Shown: in pieces, positions 10,011-18,082 of the stretch
Numbering within the stretch: the first letter of the stretch is position 1
Layout of the letters: each line of letters starts with the position of its first letter
DNA from: Rhizobium sp. BT04
Lineage (GTDB): Bacteria; Pseudomonadota; Alphaproteobacteria; Rhizobiales; Rhizobiaceae
NCBI RefSeq assembly: GCF_030053135.1
Contig: NZ_CP125650.1
Span: forward strand, 62,001 to 126,000
Direction: 5' to 3'
Length of the DNA: 64,000 nucleotides
Translations under genes and position numbers: made by a program
Notes under the pieces: model-generated
The model's database searches: none
What the model saw: only the letters and a program-made list of their open reading frames with translations
What the model was told of the DNA's origin: nothing

Positions 10011-10391
10011 TCATCGACATCGTGTCGGACGGTCGCCTTGGGCTTGGCGACGGGTCCGGATACGAGCGATTCGAGTTCAAGCGCTTCGGTGTCGTTATTC
10101 ATGAGGCGCCTGGGGAGTACCTGGGTGATCTTTTAGGGGCTCAACCAGAAGGTTTTCGAACCCGACGGCCATTATCAGAAGATACCCCCAACGGCGATAT
10201 CGTTGCGGACCACCCAGAAGCCAGCCCCGCCAATCTGCATCGCGGCAGGATCGGAGTGCAGCATGAGGCGGGCCGTCGCAGAGAGTCGCAGCAATTATTG
10301 CAGTCTCTAATCTTCGCCTGCGTCCTCCCGTAATACAAGGGCGTATCAACTCAGCCGGCGGCGCAAAAAGTCCTCACGATGAGGCAAGCTT
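10011..10391. other. Spacer, no gene recognised
   Basis: A 103-residue frame (10022-10333, plus strand) spans most of this stretch but has no familiar motif and is probably fortuitous. Confidence 0.35.
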
Positions 10392-11279
10392 TTAGCCGCG
10401 GTTCAAATTGAGGTGTTCGAAGTACCAAGACGGGTCATCATCGGATGAATCTGTCTCGACACTGGCGTCACTCGAATGCTCCTCGACACCTGCTTCATCG
10501 TCGCTAAGATACTCCACGGTTTTAGAGAGATAACTCCAAGGTTTGTCGGCGCGCTGCCATCCACCCTTGCTATTCTTTGTCCACTTGTCGGGATGTTGCG
10601 TAGGGTCGAGCACCCAGCGATTTTCACCCACATCAACGAAACCCATCTGCTCTAGACGGGTTCCCATCTCCGGCGTAGCGGGACGTGACATGATCAACGG
10701 CTGTTCGCCGTCGAGTTGAAGTTGATGTTCGAGCAGAATATCGCCTGCGTTCTCGACAAGCGGATGAGTAACGCGAAGGTCTACAATCGACGTGATTCTT
10801 TTTCGACCGGGAAATAGTTCCCGCCACGGCTCGTTTTCGATGCTAAATCCATCCTCTGTTCTTAAAAGCCCAACGCTTCGTTCTCCCAGATCATAGCTGA
10901 AATATCGCGCGCTGGGCGTATCATTGTCGGTGCCGCCGTAGAGTCGAGCGATGGTAGCCGTACGCAGGGCTTTAGAGGACACGAAGGGCGAGTACTCTTG
11001 TGGATTGACGGAAATGTGCTTGATTTCATCACCGTAAAATTCCCTTACTTTTCTGGCAAATGTCGATCTGTCGAGCACCTTAATTGGAGGTTCGGAAGAG
11101 AGCGAGTATGGTCGCGTTGGCGACGAAGGCGAAAGAGCATGGGGATCTGGCGTTGATCGGGACGGCATGCCCGTAAGCGTTTGTGCCCCGGTCATATTCT
11201 CGATCCACCCCGCCATGGCCCGGGTGCGATCATCTTCCTCGGAAATGTTGTAGCGCAGCGATCGTTCTGAGTTATCCAT
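10392..11279 (-). CDS. Probable type III effector, NopP-like, 295 residues
   Basis: ATG 11279 has AGGAGAGACCGCC before it. The first 100 residues are serine/proline-rich and look disordered, as in secreted effectors. Residues 24-31 (GWIENMTG) echo GWIEGVTG in the N-terminus of the nearby NopD-like proteins, which suggests a shared secretion or targeting segment. The region from about 175 to 255 has the order of a GNAT-like half-fold: SIVDLRVTHPLVENAGDILL, then a helix with ATPEMGTRLEQMGFVDVG, then RWVLDP. The C-terminus is acidic. Length and layout recall NopP, an effector phosphorylated by host kinases, but I could not confirm the family. The closest alternative is an unrelated Nop or GNAT effector. 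Confidence 0.55.
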   Translation of the reverse strand: MDNSERSLRYNISEEDDRTRAMAGWIENMTGAQTLTGMPSRSTPDPHALSPSSPTRPYSLSSEPPIKVLDRSTFARKVREFYGDEIKHISVNPQEYSPFVSSKALRTATIARLYGGTDNDTPSARYFSYDLGERSVGLLRTEDGFSIENEPWRELFPGRKRITSIVDLRVTHPLVENAGDILLEHQLQLDGEQPLIMSRPATPEMGTRLEQMGFVDVGENRWVLDPTQHPDKWTKNSKGGWQRADKPWSYLSKTVEYLSDDEAGVEEHSSDASVETDSSDDDPSWYFEHLNLNRG

Positions 11280-11740
11280 GGCGGTCTCTCCTGAGAGTGA
11301 AAGGTGTGATGAAGCGCATTCTTTTCAGTCGCTTCACATGGGAACGGTGCGCTCACATGTCCGGCCTATAAAGCGGATACGTGACTGCTAGACTCGATGA
11401 AGCGGGCGGTGCGCGTTGCATGCGCCGCTCCTGATCCCTTTACCTCAGCCCAAGCCTCGAGGATCCGCGAAAGCGTGGCTCCCTTCGCCAGACCATCGTC
11501 GAATCGGCTGACAGTCCGTCGGAGGTGTCTGCGCCGCGGCAGGGCTAAGATTAGCTTGAATGTTAGAGGCGTCTCGGAAAATTTACCGCCCCGCGGGCCT
11601 GTTCTGTTTTCACCGTTGTTGGTCTCCAATTGCAGATTACGCATATGCTAGTGCAACCGGACTGGTCGCCATCATGCAAAATCGATATTCTAAAATGCTT
11701 TGGAAAAGCGGAGCCACGTAGACCCCTTAGGTGGTGAAGG
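11280..11740. other. Upstream region of the effector, no gene
   Basis: No protein-like frame was seen. On the minus strand near 11504-11518 the sequence GTCAGCCGATTCGACG resembles part of a TtsI (tts) box, but with one extra base between the conserved GTCAG and TCG. It is at best a weak candidate. Confidence 0.3.
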
Positions 11741-11803
11741 TGACCTGCCACTGCGAATTTCCTCCAGATTTGATTAGAGTCCGGCCCATCAAAGGACGGA
11801 CGA

Positions 11804-12070
11804 ATGAAGAAGCAGAGATTTACCGAAGAGCAGATAATTGCGGTACTGAAGGAGCAGGAGGCAGGCGCGAAGGCGGCCGACCTCTGCCGTAAGCACGGGA
11901 TTTCGGAAGCGACGTTTTACAACTGGAAAGCCAAATACGGTGGTATGGAAGTGTCCGAGGCCAAGCGGCTGAAGGCGCTTGAGGACGAGAACGCCAGGCT
12001 GAAAAAGCTGCTGGCCGAACAGATGCTGGATGCGGCGGCGCTCCGCGAGCTTCTTGCAAAAAAATGGTAG
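11804..12070 (+). CDS. IS3-family transposase OrfA
   Basis: 88-residue helix-turn-helix protein starting MKKQRFTEEQIIAVLKEQEA, with HGISEATFYNWKAKYGG and a C-terminal leucine-zipper-like helix. It overlaps orfB by 7 bases, as expected for programmed frameshifting in this family. The gene is complete, but its element is truncated. Confidence 0.9.
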   Translation: MKKQRFTEEQIIAVLKEQEAGAKAADLCRKHGISEATFYNWKAKYGGMEVSEAKRLKALEDENARLKKLLAEQMLDAAALRELLAKKW

Positions 12071-12306
12071 GGCCTGCCGCCAAGCGTGAAGCCGTCACGC
12101 ATCTGAAGGCCGTGATGGGTCTTTCGGAGCGGCGGGCCTGCCAGATCATATCCGCCGACCGCAAGACGGTGCGTTATCGGTCCTGCCGACCGCCGGAGGT
12201 GGCGCTGCGGGCAAAGCTGCGTGACCTTGCAAACGAGCGTCGGCGTTTCGGCTATCGGCGACTGTTCGTCCTGCTTCGACGGGAAGGAGAGCCGTCCGGC
12301 GTCAAT
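12064..12306 (+). pseudogene. IS3-family OrfB, N-terminal fragment
   Basis: About 80 residues of the integrase-type transposase remain (SERRACQIISADRKTVRYRS, then RRRFGYRRLFVLLRREGE). The DDE domain is absent. The frame continues without a stop through the effector's 5' flank and into effector copy 1, giving a potential 889-residue fusion ending at 14733. Confidence 0.85.
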
Positions 12307-12348
12307 AGGATCGAGGTTCCAAATTTGATTTCCGGAGGACCGGCATCG

Positions 12349-14733
12349 ATGTACCCAAGACGGAACCAGCCGCGCGATGACGATTCTCGCGAAGTAAGTG
12401 AGTGGATCGAAGGCGTGACCGGAGCTTTCGATACGGACGCCTGGATCCGGGAGTACAATTCACAGAGACGAGATGTGGAACAGGATCTGAGCGACTTGCG
12501 CCTCGGTTCGCACGACAGTGACGCCGGCGACCGTGTGCCGCGTCGCAGATCCGTGGGCGGTTCGATGCGAGTGACGCCGCAGTCGTTGGCGCCGGAGAAC
12601 TCGTTGAGCGGCGCCCGCCACAGCATAGACGTCTCTCGGGCGGGCTCCAGCAGCTTGCGATTCGGCGGCTCGGGGAGCAAGACATCGAGCAATATGGCGG
12701 AGGCGGGCGAAGTCGCCGCGGCGCCGCAGGGCAAACGCCGCGGATTTACGTCGCGCATGGCGTCAGGGTTCAAGAAGGCGTTCGGATTGAGCAGCGGCAA
12801 GACGTCGTCGCGGAGTTCGGGGCAGCAAGACGTCGATGCCGCAACGGAGACTCACGTGGTCTCAACCAAGGTTCGCGTCGGCGCCAAGCGTGGTCGCGCC
12901 GCCGACCGGGACATGCATCCCGATGACGAGACCCGCATCAACCAGTTCGCGGAAGCAGTCCGAAACTACGAAATTCTACCCGACGGTAGCGTCGGCCGAG
13001 GGGACGGAAGGGTTCCCGAGGCTACCGTCGAGAACAATTTAGGGATTCTTAGGAGGTTCGCTCGTTGGCTCCGAGCAGAAAACAGAGATTCGATGGCTTC
13101 TCGGCTTTTAAACGATCCAGATTCACTAGCCGTTGATATCGCGGATTATTGGGCAAGCGGTGGGGATGGTCAGGACCGTCTTAAGTCAGCACTGTCTCAT
13201 TTCAGGAGGCTCGCGCCTGAGGGGCAAGAACTCCAAGCCGTTGGACCTGGGCCGCGCCTGATGGGGCGCCAGATACATGATCCTTATCCCGACGACGCCC
13301 GCGTCATTGATAGCTTGGCCAAGGAAGAGCTGAGTAAGTTCGGACCGGTCCCGACTTCTCGGAATAATACCAGTCACCAACGAAAGTTTAGCGCTTGGCT
13401 CCAAAGGGAGGGCAGGGAGAGCATAGCGAGCCGGCTCAACGGCAGTGATCAGCAGCAATGGTCGTTGAAAAAAGATTACCAAGACTTCACCGAAGACATG
13501 GGAAAACACACTATCTCTTTCAAGCGGCTTCGGCAGTACCAGCAAGTCGTTGAGGCGAACGCAGCGTCGGGGTTGTCCCCTGAGCAGGCAAGTGGCCGGG
13601 AACCGGCCGGTCTGGACGGCCGTTCGGATCCACGTGCCGAGTTCAGATCAACTTCGCCGCTGCAGCAGGTTGATCCATCGATCGAAGGCCGCAGCGGATT
13701 GTCGCTCGACCATATCGAATGGCTGGGCGACCAGCATATCCAGACGGATTATGAGCTGCTAATGCAGGACTTGCAGCGAAACGATCCGGATCTCGCCGCC
13801 AGGACGCGGCTTATCGATCCCCTGATAGCCCATTATCATCTGCGCCTGGGCGATGAGAGCACCGCGCTGAGCGCTTTCCAGCGCATCGTTAATGATCAGA
13901 ATGGAAGAGATACAGCCGACTTCCTGTTCCTTCCAGTGAGCGATGCCAGTGCTTCGGATCCTGATCACCGCGGCACCCATTGGTCGCTGCTACTCGTTGA
14001 CCGTCGCAACCGCGAGGGGCCGGCTGCCTATCACTATGACTCCTTCCGGGGCCAGAACAACGAGTTTGCAGCAATGCTCGCACAAAGGTTGGGTACCCGT
14101 CTGGAGCCCGTCCGCATGACCCAACAGCGCAACGACTATGATTGCGGAGTCTTCGTGGTTGACGGCACGCGGGCGCTCGTTAGACGACTGGCACGAAGAG
14201 GCCGGCCAGCCGTGCTGCACCTCGACAACCTCGTCGCCGATCGGGAGCAACTCCAACGACGTCTGAGCACCGCGCCCAACAGTGCTCGAGCGGGGGCTGC
14301 GGCGGCTGAACCGGAGTCCTCCACACAGATCGCCGATCCCGCAGAGTTTTGGCATGGAGTGGGTCAACCCGGCCAGCTTCCCGCCGATAGCTGGAATACA
14401 GCGACCTTCCGGCAGGATTTGCCGTCAGCTGCCTATTCACCGGTGCAAAGCGTCAATCCGCCAGACGCACCATGGGAGCAAAGCTTGGGGGCATCGATCT
14501 TCGGCACCCCACAGTACACGCTGCCTGTGGACGACTTGGGAGGAGCTGTCCCTCCGAGCTGGCAACACCGCAATCAACCGGCACCGGCTGGCCTTCGGCT
14601 TGCAATGTCCTGGCTTGAGTTGCTGCCGAGCGCGGACAACCCCCAGACCAGCATCACTATCCATGGTGTGCCCTACACGGCCACTCTGGGGCCATCAGGC
14701 ATGGAGAACGACATTTACCTTTTCCTGCAATAG
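12349..14733 (+). CDS. NopD/XopD-like SUMO-protease effector, copy 1 (1 repeat)
   Basis: Predicted type III effector of 794 residues that would remove SUMO from host proteins. ATG 12349 has CCGGAGGA upstream and starts the same MYPRRNQPRDDDSREV as the other four copies, so I prefer it to the in-frame IS fusion start at 12064. Order: disordered N-terminus; a divergent helical module (about 190-300); one 90-residue module (310-399); then the Ulp1 (C48) domain. Catalytic residues are His544 (GTHWSLLLVD), Asp564 (YHYDSF), Gln593 and Cys599 (QQRNDYDCGVFV). Only this copy keeps a basic stretch near residues 130-150 (KRRGFTSRMASGFKKAFGL). Its AT-hook-like site reads RGRA. The C-terminal tail is type A (WLELLPSADN). 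NopD and XopD are the known relatives; the symbol is withheld because five copies exist. Confidence 0.85.
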   Translation: MYPRRNQPRDDDSREVSEWIEGVTGAFDTDAWIREYNSQRRDVEQDLSDLRLGSHDSDAGDRVPRRRSVGGSMRVTPQSLAPENSLSGARHSIDVSRAGSSSLRFGGSGSKTSSNMAEAGEVAAAPQGKRRGFTSRMASGFKKAFGLSSGKTSSRSSGQQDVDAATETHVVSTKVRVGAKRGRAADRDMHPDDETRINQFAEAVRNYEILPDGSVGRGDGRVPEATVENNLGILRRFARWLRAENRDSMASRLLNDPDSLAVDIADYWASGGDGQDRLKSALSHFRRLAPEGQELQAVGPGPRLMGRQIHDPYPDDARVIDSLAKEELSKFGPVPTSRNNTSHQRKFSAWLQREGRESIASRLNGSDQQQWSLKKDYQDFTEDMGKHTISFKRLRQYQQVVEANAASGLSPEQASGREPAGLDGRSDPRAEFRSTSPLQQVDPSIEGRSGLSLDHIEWLGDQHIQTDYELLMQDLQRNDPDLAARTRLIDPLIAHYHLRLGDESTALSAFQRIVNDQNGRDTADFLFLPVSDASASDPDHRGTHWSLLLVDRRNREGPAAYHYDSFRGQNNEFAAMLAQRLGTRLEPVRMTQQRNDYDCGVFVVDGTRALVRRLARRGRPAVLHLDNLVADREQLQRRLSTAPNSARAGAAAAEPESSTQIADPAEFWHGVGQPGQLPADSWNTATFRQDLPSAAYSPVQSVNPPDAPWEQSLGASIFGTPQYTLPVDDLGGAVPPSWQHRNQPAPAGLRLAMSWLELLPSADNPQTSITIHGVPYTATLGPSGMENDIYLFLQ
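13276..13545 (+). repeat. Internal effector repeat, copy 1: one module
   Basis: A single module begins HDPYPDDARVIDSLAKEEL and ends in the capping sequence TEDMGKHTISFKRLRQYQQ that closes every array. Confidence 0.85.
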
Positions 14734-15183
14734 GGTGGAGATGGATCGAGCAATAGATGCCAGTGGTTCTTGAAAAAGCACCAAACCGTTGAGAGAGAAT
14801 CCGTTTTTACGCGGCCACGTGCAGCGCGCCAACCCAGATGAGACGATCCCCAGTGCCGGGGGCGACATCGAATGTGCACGTCGCCAGTCTTCCTTCAAAA
14901 CGTGACGTTTGGCCAGCATCCCAAGAGGCGACGGCTGTCGCATCTGAGGTGTAGACAGATACGGATGCGGGAAGAGCCTCGGGTGCGAAGGATGCTGGCG
15001 CGGTCGCTGAAGTGCTTAGTGCCGTCTATGACGGCCTATCCTTTGCGGGTTCTACTATGGCTTCAGGCCAGGACGAAACCCGCCCATGGCGCCGGATGCA
15101 TTTCATACAGCGATCATGAGCCAACGTGTGAGTTTGGTACTCGATGCCGACCACGTATCCTGCAACTATCAAACTATGCCTGC
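14734..15183. repeat. 3' flank of effector unit 1 (repeated DNA)
   Basis: Begins GGTGGAGATGGATCGAGCAA and is nearly identical to the DNA after copies 2 and 4. It shows no convincing gene. The IS21 element interrupts it at 15184. Confidence 0.8.
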
Positions 15184-15236
15184 TGTCAAGCGAAGTGAAG
15201 ATTTGACCCCGTAGGCGAAACGAAGAACTGACCCCT

Positions 15237-16040
15237 TCATTGATTTGCTGTTTCGTTTGTCTCAAGCGCTGTTCCGGCCTTCTGCAGAAGGCCGGAACGG
15301 CGCTTTTCGCGAAGCCTGTAGCTATCACCTCGGATGGTGATCACCGTCGAATGGTGCAGCAGGCGGTCCAATATCGCGGTGGCGACGACAGGGTCTCCAA
15401 AGACGCTCCCCCACTCTCCGACCGATCGATTGGAGGTAATCAGGATCGATCCCCTTTCATAGCGGCGAGAGACCAGTTGGAAGAACAGGTGGGCGGCGTT
15501 AGCTTCGAAGGGCAGATATCCCAGCTCGTCGATGATCAGCAGTTTCGGCCGCGATAGGATTGTCAACTGCTTGTCCAATGAGCCATCGTTATGGGCCTTG
15601 GCGAGCATCGCAACCAGAGTGGCCGCCGTGGCGAATTGAACGTTGTAGTTCTGGCGGATTGCTTCTCGGCCAAGACTGACAGCAAGGTGCGTCTTACCGG
15701 TGCCCGGAGGTCCGAGGAATAGGACGGTGTCGCCGTGAGCAATCCAGCGGCAGGTTGACAGCTCCCTGATCTGTCCTCGATCCAGCGAGGGCTGTGCCTC
15801 GAAGTCGAAGCCATCGAGTTCGCGTACGAAGGGGAACTGCGCCAACTTGCTCGACATCGAGATGCGCCGTTCATCGCGCCGGGCAATCTCTCGTGAGACC
15901 AGGAACGCCAGAGCTTCGCGCAACGTCATCTTCGAGCGGGCCGCCTCGTCCAGCAACGTGTCGAGTTGATCGCGGATCGCCGTCAGCTTTAGCCGATCGA
16001 GTGTCGCGATGAGTAAATCGTGATCGACGGTCGTCATCAC
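15237..16040 (-). CDS. istB: IS21 helper ATPase IstB
   Basis: 267-residue AAA+ ATPase that assists the transposase. It has Walker A GPPGTGKT, Walker B LLIIDELGYLPF, and the usual C-terminal DRLLHHSTVITIRGDSYRLR. It overlaps istA by 4 bases (ATGA type), implying coupled translation. Confidence 0.95.
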   Translation of the reverse strand: MMTTVDHDLLIATLDRLKLTAIRDQLDTLLDEAARSKMTLREALAFLVSREIARRDERRISMSSKLAQFPFVRELDGFDFEAQPSLDRGQIRELSTCRWIAHGDTVLFLGPPGTGKTHLAVSLGREAIRQNYNVQFATAATLVAMLAKAHNDGSLDKQLTILSRPKLLIIDELGYLPFEANAAHLFFQLVSRRYERGSILITSNRSVGEWGSVFGDPVVATAILDRLLHHSTVITIRGDSYRLREKRRSGLLQKAGTALETNETANQ

Positions 16041-17323
16041 CAGCCACCTCCAACAACGGCCTCGTATTCCGCAAGAGGTCGCAGCAAGGCGGCTGGTGCC
16101 AGCTCGACTGGAGCGGTGCGAACCAGTCCTTCGCTACCCGCGAAGCCAACAAAGTGATCCCGGTCGACGATCCGTTGTCGCCGTCCCTGGCAGAGAGGAT
16201 GATCGGCCACAACCTGGCCAGCGTGACGGATAATTACACGGCCAGCCAATACAACGACTTGGACGCTCTCGCCGATGAGACGCCAGGGTACGGAATAGCT
16301 GTTTGTGTCGAGATCGATGGCGCAGTCCGCCTGCACTTTGCGCACGAGGTCGCGTAGTTGTCCAAACGGTGCGCGGCCGGATAGCGGCCGAAGGGCTTCG
16401 GCCTCCGCAGCAAAGCGTTCAATTGGTGCTTCACCAGTCGTGCCGTGTTCTCGTCGGTCTGCGATCTCTCGTATCCATCGGTCAAGGTGCGCCTCGAACG
16501 AAGCCCAGTTCTCAAACCGGCGACCAGCGATAGCATTCTTCTTGACGTACCCGACCCCGCGCTCGTCCTTCCCCTTTGTTCGCGCCCGGTAGGGAGCGCA
16601 AGCGCGTGGCGCGAAGCCCCAGTAACGGGCAAACGCCCAGAGTCGCGCATTGAAGCGAACCTCCCGGCTAACCGCGTCGTGATGTTCGACAAGTGCCTTC
16701 GCATTATCCAGCAAAACCTCAACGGGAACGCCGCCAAACCGAAGAAACGCGCCTTCCATCCCCTCGAACCAATCTGTCTGCCCTTCTCTCAATGAGGCAC
16801 GGATATGAATGCGTCTGGAATAGCTTAGCGTGGCGACAAAGACGTTTACCCGAAGCCGCTCGTCACCGATCCAGACACGCGTCTGCCCGAAGTCGATCTG
16901 CAACTGACGACCAGGCGGCGTTTCAAACCGCACTGTCGCACGCTTTTGCGCCTTGAGTTCCCGCCGCCATTCCCGGACTCGAAGCTCTACCGAACGCAAA
17001 CCGATGATAATTCCATGCTCGCTCGCCAGCTCCTGCCGGATCACATCGGCATTGCCATCATGGCGAAAGAAGCGTTCACGAAGCCAATCATCAAGGCCAT
17101 CAAAAGCACTCCTCCGAACCGGCTTCTTGAAGGGTACCGCTCCACCCTCACGAAGATATCGACGGACAGTGTTGCGAGCACATCCAAATTCCTTCGATAG
17201 ACGCTTGGCACCCCAACCAAGCTCGTGCAGCCGCAACATTGCCACCACCTCATCTGCCTCAAGCATATCTTCGCCCTGCATCGTTCCCCACGATGCAGGA
17301 TGCGCTGAAATCGCACTTGTCAT
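16037..17323 (-). CDS. istA: IS21 transposase IstA
   Basis: 428-residue transposase. It has an N-terminal helix-turn-helix (LGWGAKRLSKEFGCARNTVR) and a DDE integrase core with LQIDFGQTRVWIGDERLRVN (first Asp), EVLLDNAKALV (second Asp) and RARTKGKDERGVGYVKKNA (Glu). Complete and in frame. Confidence 0.95.
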   Translation of the reverse strand: MTSAISAHPASWGTMQGEDMLEADEVVAMLRLHELGWGAKRLSKEFGCARNTVRRYLREGGAVPFKKPVRRSAFDGLDDWLRERFFRHDGNADVIRQELASEHGIIIGLRSVELRVREWRRELKAQKRATVRFETPPGRQLQIDFGQTRVWIGDERLRVNVFVATLSYSRRIHIRASLREGQTDWFEGMEGAFLRFGGVPVEVLLDNAKALVEHHDAVSREVRFNARLWAFARYWGFAPRACAPYRARTKGKDERGVGYVKKNAIAGRRFENWASFEAHLDRWIREIADRREHGTTGEAPIERFAAEAEALRPLSGRAPFGQLRDLVRKVQADCAIDLDTNSYSVPWRLIGESVQVVVLAGRVIIRHAGQVVADHPLCQGRRQRIVDRDHFVGFAGSEGLVRTAPVELAPAALLRPLAEYEAVVGGGW

Positions 17324-17398
17324 CCATCTCTCCTCGTTGTCACACGAGGGGGCAGTTCTTCATTTCGTTAGGGGGTCAGTTTCTCATTTCGCCTGACA

Positions 17399-18082
17399 CC
17401 TGCGGGCGGGTGCCGCGGTGGACCGACTTGTTCATCACGCAACGATCTTCGAAATGAACGTCGAAAGCTGTCGACGACGTTCCACCCATGGGGGTCAAAC
17501 GCCGGCGCGGCAGGCCAGCCTCATTCGCGACAATCAAAGGCACCGCACGGTTAGTCGCGGAGCGGCAATCAGACCACGATGAAGCTCTTGCCAGCGACAA
17601 TCAACATGATAACTTCATCCCGACCGCGACATAAGAATCTCATCCAGATTGTCGCGCGCGTCTCATCCTGATCGCCGCCCCATAGGTCGCATAACTATCA
17701 GGCGCGCAACGGGTTCTGTCAGCAGCTACACCGCAATGGTTCCGTTGCCTGAGGCGGCGAAATCAGAAAGGCCGGCGGAAAGATTGGTTGGAATCGGAAA
17801 TTCTGACGGCACCCTTCGCGCTGCATGTTCCACACATCACCCGAAACTGCTTAAATGAAGGCCAATTTTAGCGGGCTCCGCATGGCAAGCGGCAAGCTGG
17901 CGAGCCTCTCAAGCCATGTGCCGGCCTGATGGTCGAGTGCAGACGATTGTCGGCAAGCCGTCGCCATATGGTGTTCGGCCATGCCTTGAGGGCATGATTG
18001 GATCTGGCTTTAGCATGCTGGGCGGCGGTCGGCAGGCATTAGGATCGAGGTTCCAAATTTGATTTCCGGAGGACCGGCATCG
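17399..18082. repeat. Repeated flank before effector copy 2
   Basis: About 680 bases shared with the DNA before copy 5 (30300-30976) and, in its last 400 bases, before copy 3. A 48-codon frame at 17488-17634 begins MGVKRRRGRPASF and carries an AT-hook-like KRRRGRPA; it is identical upstream of copy 5 and cut by a transposon upstream of copy 3. CCGGAGGA precedes the effector ATG. No convincing tts box was found. Confidence 0.7.

Larger units (their letters stand above)
11741..12306 (+). mobile_element. IS3-family (IS407-like) left-end remnant
   Basis: The left terminus reads TGACCTGCCACTG, the same 13 bases that end another IS3-family remnant at 48368. OrfA is whole and orfB is cut after about 80 codons, where the 5' flank of effector copy 1 begins (TAGGATCGAGGTTCC near 12307). 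Confidence 0.8.
15184..17398 (-). mobile_element. IS21-family element, complete, 2,215 bp
   Basis: The termini are related inverted repeats: the left begins TGTCAAGCGAAGTGAAG and the right, reversed, TGTCAGGCGAAATGAGAA. Each is followed by a second AACTGACCCC-type block. The element is flanked by a 5-base direct repeat CCTGC (15179-15183 and 17399-17403). The uninterrupted site is visible downstream of copies 2 and 4. istA and istB are both open, so it may be active. Confidence 0.9.

Noticed and set aside
12064..14733. Treating the 889-codon frame as the real start of effector copy 1
   Set aside because: The upstream part is an IS3 OrfB fragment. The ATG at 12349 has the same ribosome-binding site and N-terminus as the four other copies.
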